Source: CAZKUR01 sp964556005 (GTDB lineage: Bacteria; Bacteroidota; Ignavibacteria; Ignavibacteriales; Ignavibacteriaceae). From it: DNA of 64,000 nt. The translations under genes and the position numbers were made by a program. Under the pieces are notes generated by a model. That model was not told where the DNA came from and made no database searches. It was given only the letters and a program-made list of their open reading frames with translations. Numbering within the stretch: position 1 is the first letter of the stretch; every line of letters begins with the position of its first letter. This document shows, piece after piece, positions 52,922-61,400 of the stretch. The stretch spans positions 36,882-100,881 of the forward strand of contig CAZKUR010000001.1 in NCBI GenBank assembly GCA_964556005.1, written 5' to 3'.

Positions 52922-52943
52922 TCCCCCCGGCTAACCGGGGGGA
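52922..52943 (-). terminator. Strong hairpin after the flagellin gene
   Basis: CCCCCCGG and CCGGGGGG pair perfectly (arms 52923-52930 and 52935-52942, plus one flanking A-T pair) around a 4-base loop, 15 bases beyond the flagellin stop. The downstream minus-strand sequence ATTCTTTAATTC is only moderately T-rich, so it may be a leaky terminator or mRNA 3' stabiliser, allowing flagellin to outnumber FliS and FliD transcripts. Confidence 0.75.
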
Positions 52944-52956
52944 ATTAGATTTTAGC

Positions 52957-53760
52957 TTATTGGAATAAACGTAAAATATTTTGAGGAGCTGAATTGAGCT
53001 GAGCAAGCATAGATGTTGCTATTTGCTGGCCTATCTGGCCTTTGGTAGCGTTTAATTGCTCCAATGCAGTATTTGCATCGAACAAACGGCTGACACTTGC
53101 ATTTGCATTTGAAATTGCTGATGTCAAGTAATCGTTCTTTACATCTAATCTTTGGTCATAGTTACCAATTGATCCGAGAGCATCCTGGATATTGCTTGTC
53201 AAAGAGCTGATGTCGAGAGAAGTAATACTTGAAGTTGTTACGCCGGATATTGATGATAAATCCAATGTATTCATTGATCCAAAATTGATTGTAGTAGTTT
53301 CATCTACACCTGTTTTAAATGCGAAGTCACTGCCTGATGGAACACCGGTTCCGCTTAACAGTGCAGTATCGTTAAATTTTGTATTAGTAAATATTGAAGT
53401 TATTTCACTTCCCAGCGCTTTAATATCGTTTACTAATGAAGTTAAGTTTTTAGTAGGATCATTAGCGTCGGCTACTTTACCTTGAATTTGGATCATCAGA
53501 TCGTTAACACTTGAAAGAGCGGATTCAGCAGTCGAAAGCATATCCTTTGCTGCACCGATATTACCCTGGGCTGCCTGCATCTGGGCTACTTTCCCCTGCA
53601 ATTCTTTTCCTACCCTATAACCGGATGTATCATCGGCTACCGAATTAATTCTTTGACCTGTAGCTAAACGCAGTTGAGCTTTGTTGGTCTGTGCATTTAA
53701 TTTTGATAAAGCATTGTAAGCCTGTAATGCACTTAAGTTTGTGTTGATTGAAAATGACAT
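52957..53760 (-). CDS. fliC: Flagellin (filament subunit)
   Basis: The 267-residue flagellin has conserved D0/D1 ends: NTNLSALQAYNALSKLNAQT, RLATGQRINSVADDTSGYRV at the start and SRLFDANTALEQLNATKGQI with the terminal SAPQNILRLF. The variable middle (about residues 135-195) is short and rich in Ser/Thr/Gly/Asp (for example SISGVTTSSITSLDISSLTS), so the outer domain D2/D3 is nearly absent. A textbook AAGGAGG (53769-53775) lies 8 bases before the ATG. It is the only flagellin in the window and immediately follows the glycosyltransferase genes, whose products may modify the middle Ser/Thr residues. Confidence 0.97.
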   Translation of the reverse strand: MSFSINTNLSALQAYNALSKLNAQTNKAQLRLATGQRINSVADDTSGYRVGKELQGKVAQMQAAQGNIGAAKDMLSTAESALSSVNDLMIQIQGKVADANDPTKNLTSLVNDIKALGSEITSIFTNTKFNDTALLSGTGVPSGSDFAFKTGVDETTTINFGSMNTLDLSSISGVTTSSITSLDISSLTSNIQDALGSIGNYDQRLDVKNDYLTSAISNANASVSRLFDANTALEQLNATKGQIGQQIATSMLAQLNSAPQNILRLFQ

Positions 53761-53841
53761 TTTACTAACCTCCTTGTATTGTTAATTAAATAAAGAGTAT
53801 CCTAACTCTTTTATATCTGTTATTTTTTGTCTACACTGATA

Positions 53842-53868
53842 TTATCGTTAGTTGCGGATAAATGTTTA
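53842..53868 (-). promoter_or_regulatory. Sigma-28 promoter of the flagellin gene
   Basis: On the minus strand TAAA (53868-53865), exactly 15 bases, then AACGATAA (53849-53842): the FliA consensus TAAA-N15-GCCGATAA with a perfect -35 core and six of eight -10 bases including all of CGATAA. It lies 82 bases upstream of the start codon, which leaves an untranslated leader of about 75 bases. Confidence 0.85.
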
Positions 53869-53886
53869 GTGCTTAGCCGTGATGGA

Positions 53887-55380
53887 TTATAGGAGGGGTA
53901 TAAGCTTTCTTTTCATTTCATGAATTCTGCTTAATACTTCGGGTTTTCCGCGAAAATTAGTTTCGGCTTTTTTAATAATCGGGAGTATCTCGGTGAGTTT
54001 ATTGTTTCTAATCTTTAATGTAACAAGGAAAAAAACCAGGGAGCCGTCCGAGGTATCTAATTCAAAAGTTCGCTGAAGCAGGTCTTCAACCGAACTGCTT
54101 GTCTCATTTTTAAATTTTGAAGATATTAATTTGAGTATGTTTACGTCGTTGTAAAACTTTTTAAGGAATATTTCCAGCAATTTCCCACTGTAAGAATAAC
54201 TTAACATGAACGCTGAAATTATCCCGGCATTTTTCTTATCAATTCTTTCAAGCCATTCGGAGAGCAATTTTTCAGGAAGTGCTTCGTTATTTACCAGCTT
54301 TTTTAGAGCTTCTAATTCAATACTAAATTCCGGGTCAATTTTCTCCGTAAAGTAATTTAAAAAATTATTAACATTAGCTTTGTCTTTTAATGAATTTACG
54401 AGATTCATTACTTCATAGAAGAGGTTTTTGCCGTCAAGTAATATTGCTTGTGAAGACGATCTTTTGTTTTGCAAATATTCCGTATTGCATTCAACAGCTT
54501 TTTTGCACAGACGCAGAACTTCATCTTTGTTATTCATTTTAAGATTTATTCCGGCCGCCCCTAAAAGAGCGAGTGGCTGCTTGTCATCGTATTTTAAGCT
54601 TTTATTTATAAATGTCAATGCTTGTTCAAAAAGATTTTTTTCGGCGTAAACCAATGCTATAAACCTAAATGCAACCGATTTATATTCATTTCTTAAAACG
54701 GGATCTTTTAAAGCTATTAAAAAGTATTTAACTGCTTCATCCGGCAAGTTTAAAATTCCGTATGTTTGTCCCAACTGGTAAGCATAATAGGAAGAAGGAT
54801 TTGAGTTAAATTCAGCCTGCAAAATTTTTAAGTTTCTTTCGGCTTTTTTAACTTTTGCATCTTCATTTAGATCGTACCCATGATGAATAATCCGGATGCC
54901 GGATTTTACAACCTGAATTTTATTTTTTATTAAAGAATTTTCTATTTGCTCATGAATTTTACCTTCGAATTTAATCATGGGCTTGTTGGGAAAAACTCTT
55001 GTATATAACATTGTCGAAGGTCTGCCGTTTACCCGTTCGATGTTTGTAATTGTACATTCATAAGCTTTATCGGGAACTTCATTTTTTAAATTCTTAATAT
55101 AATTTATCGAATCAGGAGACAATCTTTCATCTGCGTCTAAATATAATATCCACTTTCCTGAAGAATTTTTTAGAGCATAATTTCTTGCTGCGGAAAAATC
55201 ATTTACCCAATCAAAATGAAATATCTTTGCACCGTATTTTTTTGCTATTTCAATTGTGTTATCGGTTGAACCGGTATCGACTAATATTATCTCATCGACA
55301 ACATCTTTAACCGATAATAGGCATCCTTCAAGAAATTTTTCTTCGTTCTTAACAATCATGCTTAAAGAAATTTTGTACAT
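53887..55380 (-). CDS. GT2 glycosyltransferase fused to TPR-like repeats
   Basis: From the ATG at 55380, a 497-residue cytosolic protein. The N-terminal GT-A domain (about residues 1-230) starts YKISLSMIVKNEEKFLEGCL with LVDTGSTDNTIEIAKKYGAK and the catalytic-type DADE in WILYLDADERLSPDSI. The C-terminal 260 residues are TPR-like helical repeats (YYAYQLGQTYGILNLPDEAV, ALTFINKSLKYDDKQPLALL). The start ATG follows the upstream stop by 1 base; the frame extends 15 bases further only through a TTG. No membrane helix. It closes the glycosyltransferase operon and precedes the flagellin promoter by 18 bases. Confidence 0.88.
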   Translation of the reverse strand: MYKISLSMIVKNEEKFLEGCLLSVKDVVDEIILVDTGSTDNTIEIAKKYGAKIFHFDWVNDFSAARNYALKNSSGKWILYLDADERLSPDSINYIKNLKNEVPDKAYECTITNIERVNGRPSTMLYTRVFPNKPMIKFEGKIHEQIENSLIKNKIQVVKSGIRIIHHGYDLNEDAKVKKAERNLKILQAEFNSNPSSYYAYQLGQTYGILNLPDEAVKYFLIALKDPVLRNEYKSVAFRFIALVYAEKNLFEQALTFINKSLKYDDKQPLALLGAAGINLKMNNKDEVLRLCKKAVECNTEYLQNKRSSSQAILLDGKNLFYEVMNLVNSLKDKANVNNFLNYFTEKIDPEFSIELEALKKLVNNEALPEKLLSEWLERIDKKNAGIISAFMLSYSYSGKLLEIFLKKFYNDVNILKLISSKFKNETSSSVEDLLQRTFELDTSDGSLVFFLVTLKIRNNKLTEILPIIKKAETNFRGKPEVLSRIHEMKRKLIPLL

Positions 55381-55381
55381 A

Positions 55382-58300
55382 CTAATTTTGCCCAAAGATG
55401 ATTTTAATTAAATTTTCAGCAGTATTTTCCCATGTAAACCGTTTCATATCTTCGGCAGCTTTATTCCCTACCGTTTTCATTTTCTCCCTATTGTGATACG
55501 CAAATTCTATCTTTTCAATAATTTCATCAAGATCAGGTTCTTCCCAGTTGAAAGTCAATTGTTCTTTTTCGTTTAATAATTTGCACGGTCCCATACTTTC
55601 CAGCATGAACGAATTTTCATTTGTTAATATATCTTTATGCCCGGAATTATATGAAGCTATTACCGGCTTGCCGCACGCCATGTATTCCATCAAAACAAGG
55701 TTTGTTCCTCCTTCGCAGCGGTTTGGGAAAAGCCCAATATCCGTTTTCGAATACAATTCTCTCAACTTTTCATTCGGAGTAATAGGCAAAGTAAAAACTT
55801 TTTGAGGGTTTATGTTGTTCTTTGACAAAATGTTGACTACGAATTCATTCCACGTACTATCTTTCATTTCAAAATTGATATAACGTGAATAAGCCATCGT
55901 AGCAACTGAAGCCGGCCAGAAATTATACCATGCATTAATAAGAATCATATCGGGATATTTTTTATGCAGGATTTCAAAAGCTTTAATCACCAAATCCTGT
56001 CCTTTCCTAAGTTCAAACTTTCCGCCAGAAAAGATTATAAAGAGATTATCCTGTTTTCTCTCCGGGACAGGATAAAATAATTCCGGATCAATTCCCTGAA
56101 GCAAGACTCCTGTATTTTTTATGCCCTTAACATCCATCCTTTCTTTGCACCATGTAGAACCGCCTAAAATCAGATCATATTTTGATGCATTCTCAACCGA
56201 TTTATCGATCAACTCGCTTTCAAAAAAAGTGTATGCAAAGTTTCTTTTACCTCTTACATTTGTTTCGCTGTCAAACTCCAGGGTAGTCAATGCATGAAAA
56301 ACATCTCCATTGATTAAGTTATTTTCGCTGCTTGCATTGTGTGTATCTCTAACCTGAATTTTTTTCGACAATTCTTTTTTCAAATATTTACTGCATACAC
56401 CCCATCCGAAATTTCCGTTCTGAGGTAATCCCAAATGCAAAATATTATCGTATAAATTCTTGCTCTTTGCCGGGATAAAATTATCTGATAAAATATTTTC
56501 TCCAAATTTATTTTTAACCAGCTTTAATAATTCGGCTTTCATGGAGTCTACAACAATGTCCCAGCTTTTGGTTTCACTTTGCCGAAATATTCGTACTGAT
56601 GGATACCAGGGAGAATCACGTCTATCAAGCAGCCACCGCCAGTCAGGAACAAAAGGAAGCATCAGCCATACATTTGCACCGGTTGCTCCGGCAAGATGTG
56701 CAATTGATGTATCGACACTTATCACTAAATCAAAATTTTTAATTGCCGCAGCCGTGGTTGCCATGCCGTCCATTAAAGCATCGAGATCAACAATTTTATT
56801 TGTATCCAATTCATAAATCTGTTTTACAGGTTCACCCTTTTGAAGAGAGTAAAATTTAACGTTTGGAATATCAAAAAGTTTCTCCAGATCTTTCAGCCTG
56901 CACGACCTGCGTTTATCGTAAGTATTTTTGGGATTGCCAGCCCACGAAATTCCCACTTTTAAATAATCGTTATCAACAATTTTTTCCCACTTTTCAATCA
57001 GATTTTGTTCCGGGAAAAGATAAGGAACGTTTTGTGGAATTGCCGACAGATCTGTATTAAAATAATGAGGCAAGCTTAACATTGAAATGTAATAATCATA
57101 TTCGACGTCAGGTTCACTTGCAGCATTTTTAAGAATTATTTGATCTGCACCCTCAAAATTTTTATATAAATCTATTAGCCTTTCGCCGCATTCAAGAATT
57201 ACATAAGCCCCATGCTCTTTAAGCTTCGGTAAAAATCGAATGAACTGAATTGAATCGCCGAGGCCCTGTTCTTCGCAGACAAGGATTCTTTTCCCATTTA
57301 TATCCTGATCAGTTAATTCAGGTTTAGAAAGAGTTCTTTGTTCAAAATCCGTTCTTTTTTTTCTCCACTCGTACTCCTTCCAGCCTTCTTCAAAATTTCC
57401 TTTAAGCAGCAAAGCGTGTGCATAATTATAATGAGTAACAGCTATTTGATCATTTTCCTCAAGAGCTTTTTTAGAAAATAAGATTGCATCATTTATATTG
57501 CCTTGCTTTAACTTTGAGAGTCCGAGATTTACATACGAGGTTAGCCTTGCTTCATTATTATCCATCCCGTTAAGTATATTCAAATACTTTTCAGATTCGA
57601 AATATTCTTCTCCTTCAATATAAAGCCCTGAAAGCTTCATCATAGCTTTTGCATTGTCTTTGTTAATATCAAGGACACGCTGATACGTTTCGATTGCTTC
57701 GGAATTCTTATCCATTCTTTCATAACTGAAGCCCATATTTTGATATGCTTCCCAAAAATCTTCCTTCACTTTAATAGCTTTTTCAAAAAAAGTATTCGCC
57801 TTTTCATAATCTTTTCTTTTAAGAAATATCAAACCGAGAGTGTTATATGCTTCGGCATAATCCGGTTTTATTTTTATTATTTCTTCAAGCACATCTTCGG
57901 CTGTATTAAGTTTTTCCTGCTTGATATAACAATCGGCTAAATTTATTTTATATGAAAAATTTTCCGGCTCATACGATATCGCTTTGAAATAATATGGTTC
58001 AGCCTCCGTATAAAGTTCTTGCGAAGATAACAGGTTGCCTATATTGTTATAAACTTTCGGATTGTTCTCATTGAAATAAAGAGCTTTATTGTAATATTCT
58101 TGTGCTTCATCTTTTCTTCCGAGTGTAGAGCAAATTACTCCAAGATTGTTTAATGCATCTAAATTTTTCGGATTAAGCTTGAGTGCTTTTTTATAGTTCT
58201 CTTCTGCTTTTTCCAATTTGTGCAATCTTTGATAAGACAAACCGAGATTATAAAAAGCAGTGGGATGATTTTGAATAATGGCAACAATCTTTTCAAAATA

Positions 58301-58498
58301 TTCAACGGCTTTTTCACAATTGCCGACGCTTAGATGAATGCCTCCGAGAAAAGTTAATGCATCGTAATCCTGAGGATTAGATTTTAACATAGTCTCAAGT
58401 ATTTTAACAGCCATCGGCATATTACCCTCTTTGTTATATTTTACTGCAAGAGGGAACTGATCTTTTTGCTTCAACGGTTTTTTAACTTTAACTTTCAA
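55382..58498 (-). CDS. TPR protein fused to GT9-like and GT4-like glycosyltransferase domains
   Basis: A 1038-residue cytosolic protein. Residues about 10-375 are ten or so canonical TPR units (e.g. AFYNLGLSYQRLHKLEKAEE, DALNNLGVICSTLGRKDEAQ). Residues about 400-660 form a GT-B fold of the ADP-heptose/GT9 type with a VLVCEEQGLGDSIQF-like opening and the nucleotide-sugar site DLVISVDTSIAHLAGATGAN. Residues about 690-1038 form a GT4-type domain with GGKFELRKGQDLVIKAFEIL and a clear acidic motif RCEGGTNLVLMEYMACGKPV. The TPR-then-GT9 design resembles that in O-GlcNAc-transferase-like proteins, but the second, GT4 domain makes it bifunctional in appearance. It overlaps the genes on both sides by 11 bases at its start, and abuts the GT2-TPR gene at its end. 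Confidence 0.85.
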   Translation of the reverse strand: MKVKVKKPLKQKDQFPLAVKYNKEGNMPMAVKILETMLKSNPQDYDALTFLGGIHLSVGNCEKAVEYFEKIVAIIQNHPTAFYNLGLSYQRLHKLEKAEENYKKALKLNPKNLDALNNLGVICSTLGRKDEAQEYYNKALYFNENNPKVYNNIGNLLSSQELYTEAEPYYFKAISYEPENFSYKINLADCYIKQEKLNTAEDVLEEIIKIKPDYAEAYNTLGLIFLKRKDYEKANTFFEKAIKVKEDFWEAYQNMGFSYERMDKNSEAIETYQRVLDINKDNAKAMMKLSGLYIEGEEYFESEKYLNILNGMDNNEARLTSYVNLGLSKLKQGNINDAILFSKKALEENDQIAVTHYNYAHALLLKGNFEEGWKEYEWRKKRTDFEQRTLSKPELTDQDINGKRILVCEEQGLGDSIQFIRFLPKLKEHGAYVILECGERLIDLYKNFEGADQIILKNAASEPDVEYDYYISMLSLPHYFNTDLSAIPQNVPYLFPEQNLIEKWEKIVDNDYLKVGISWAGNPKNTYDKRRSCRLKDLEKLFDIPNVKFYSLQKGEPVKQIYELDTNKIVDLDALMDGMATTAAAIKNFDLVISVDTSIAHLAGATGANVWLMLPFVPDWRWLLDRRDSPWYPSVRIFRQSETKSWDIVVDSMKAELLKLVKNKFGENILSDNFIPAKSKNLYDNILHLGLPQNGNFGWGVCSKYLKKELSKKIQVRDTHNASSENNLINGDVFHALTTLEFDSETNVRGKRNFAYTFFESELIDKSVENASKYDLILGGSTWCKERMDVKGIKNTGVLLQGIDPELFYPVPERKQDNLFIIFSGGKFELRKGQDLVIKAFEILHKKYPDMILINAWYNFWPASVATMAYSRYINFEMKDSTWNEFVVNILSKNNINPQKVFTLPITPNEKLRELYSKTDIGLFPNRCEGGTNLVLMEYMACGKPVIASYNSGHKDILTNENSFMLESMGPCKLLNEKEQLTFNWEEPDLDEIIEKIEFAYHNREKMKTVGNKAAEDMKRFTWENTAENLIKIIFGQN

Positions 58499-61400
58499 GT
58501 GTATTATACTCCTCTACTAATTGCAGAATCCGGTTCACTTTTTTTAATCCCTCCGATGCCGCTTCATTGGATTCATTGTATTTAATACTCCACTCGAACA
58601 TGGTTTTTGCTTCATTGTACATTTGAGATTTGAAAAAAACATCAGCTAACCCCAAGCAAGCCTCCGAAGATGTTTGATTAAAATTTAATGCAGCTTCAAA
58701 ACTTGATTGAGCTTTTTCCAATTCACCTTTTGCAAGGTAGGTATGTCCTCTTAAATTCTCGTATGCGCTTAATAGTTTATTTTGTTCATTTTCTCCATAC
58801 AACGAATAAAATAAATCATGATTGGTATTCAAAGCATTCAGAGCATGATCATATTGCTCCAGGTTGTAAAGCTGGAAAATTGTATCGAGTATTTTATGTA
58901 AGGTAACTTCGGTTTGTTCAGTTATATTTTCAAAATCATTTTCTTCATTTTGTATTGCTTCATCTAAAGAAAAGTCGTTTTCCGGCAAACCTAATTGAAT
59001 GTTTACATCCTTCAAAAAGTCCAGAGCTTTTGTGTTTTGACCGTCGTTCTTAACAGCCCATTCAAGCATAACTTTCGATTGCTCGTATAACTTGGTTTCC
59101 TTAAATACAAGTCCTAATCCCAGGCATGCTCCGGAAGACTCAGGATCAAAATTCAACTGTTCTTCGAAATACTTTTGAGCATTTTCAGGATCATTTAACG
59201 ACAGGTTCAAGTTTCCCGCAAGATTGAGCAATGTAGAATAATCAATCTCAAGAGATGATTTATCATCGATTTTGCCATAATATTCAATTATGGAAGAAAT
59301 AGATTTACAGGCTTCAATGTATTCTTTATTGTTTATATGAGAATTTAAATTAGCAAGCTTTTTATAAAAATCCGATATCAATTCGGATTCACTCGCCGAA
59401 GAAAATCTTCTTATTTCTTGTTTGGTTATATTCGAAAGTCTCTGTTCAACAAGATCAACTACTTTTTCCCAGTTGAAATTTTCTTTTGCGAATTGAGCAG
59501 CCTTTAATCCCATCTCTTTTAATTTGCTTGAATTATCATAAGCGAATTTCATGTTTTCAATCAAATCTTCTAATGAAGGATATAACAGCCATGGGCACTC
59601 AACGGTTTGCAAGTTATCAATTTTATTGTTTCGTAAATACACTACGGAACTTTTAATCTTAAAGCTGAAATCGTCTTTACAAAAATCATCCGTCGCTCCT
59701 CCGTTTGTAACAATTACCGGAAGTCCGCATGCCATGGCTTCCAAAACAGGCAAACCAAAACCTTCGCCCCTGTAAGGATGAACAAGTACATCACAAGCTG
59801 TGTAAAGACTTGCCAATTTTTTTTCATTGAGATTTTTATCAATGTATTCAATCTCAGGAGACTCCGCTTTTTTCTTAATTTCTGAAATTATGGATTGAGC
59901 TGTTTGGACGTTATATAAGGAATTACCTCCGATATCTTTTATTACGAGACACACATCATCTTTTGCAGAAAACACTTTAGCGTATGCTTCCAATAAAATA
60001 TCGATTCCTTTTCTGAAAATTGTTCCGCCGACAAAAAGAAATTTTGTTTTCTTCTTTGTCTTCAGCTTATATGGTTTTACACCGGGGTTGAATTTTTTGA
60101 TGTCAACTCCATTGGGAATTACAAAAACCCTGTCTTCAGGCACTCCGCTGTCAGTATAAACCTTTTTGACATAACTACTCGGAACCCACATCTCATCAAT
60201 TTGGGTTTTAAAAACATCAACCCAGCTTTTAGGCAGGCTTCCAAATTCCCACGGCTGAATATTTATCCAGTACCCTGATTCCGGCGCTTGTAAATTTGGC
60301 GGCCAATGATGCCTAACCATAACACCAGCATTTTCAAATTTGTTATAGAATTTTTTATTGACAGAGACGGGATCATTTTTTAACGGCACAAACTGATCCG
60401 CTTCAAGAGGTTTTAAAGAAACATTTTGTCCTCTTTTAATTAGACGGCTTGTTATCTCTCTATTGATTAAAGCTAATGAATGATATACGAACTGAGGGCC
60501 TTCCCAAATAATGCCGAATTTATTATTACTGATTAATTTTGATAAAGGATGGGTTTGAAATCTTTCATTTATTACTTTATCAAGCGTTGAATCAAAGTTG
60601 TTTTCAACTTTGTAAATATCTTTCCACAGATTTAGAAAAATATAATCGGAAGGATCTTCCCATTTGTTAAGGTCTTCGCCTTTTTGTGAAGGGAAAACAA
60701 TACTTGGAATGCCGCAAAGAGCAGAAAAAGTTTTTCCCCAGGAGTCCGCGCCAATAAACAAATCGCACGAGGCGATAATTTCCATTTGCTCTTTAAAATT
60801 TCGGCTTCTTTTGTTTATACAATTACTATTAACCGGGTAATCATCATTTTCATCGGGCGTGCCGATTACAACCGGCTTAACACCACGGTCAGTCCATGAT
60901 GAAATTAAATAGTCCCATTGTTCGCGGCTTAATAAATTTCTCTTACTGCCGACCATTCCTCTTGCGCTTCCCTTAGGATGAAGTACAACCTGCAACTCTT
61001 CAATTTTATTTGAAGTGAAGCTTCTTGCCCATTCGGGATTATTTTTAATTCCATATTTTTTAAAAATATTAATATTGCTGTGCCACTCAATCGAATAATC
61101 GTAAAGCGGGGTAACGCCCATACCCTTACAATTGCCGCTTTGATGTAACATAAATCGCAGGACCTGGTGAACTTCAAAATAAACGGGACAGTTTATAAGA
61201 TAAATTTTCTTCAGCTTCTTAAACGGCTCGAAAAAGCTTCTCATCATTTCTTTGGAATTAGCAAAGCTTACAATTACCTGTTCAGGCTCTTCATCATAGA
61301 AAGTTGTGAGAAGCAGACATCCATCTCCGGCGCCGCCGAAATGAGCATAAAATGGCGGAAGGCTGCTGAAAAGCTTTTCCCAAACATCGTACGATAGTTT

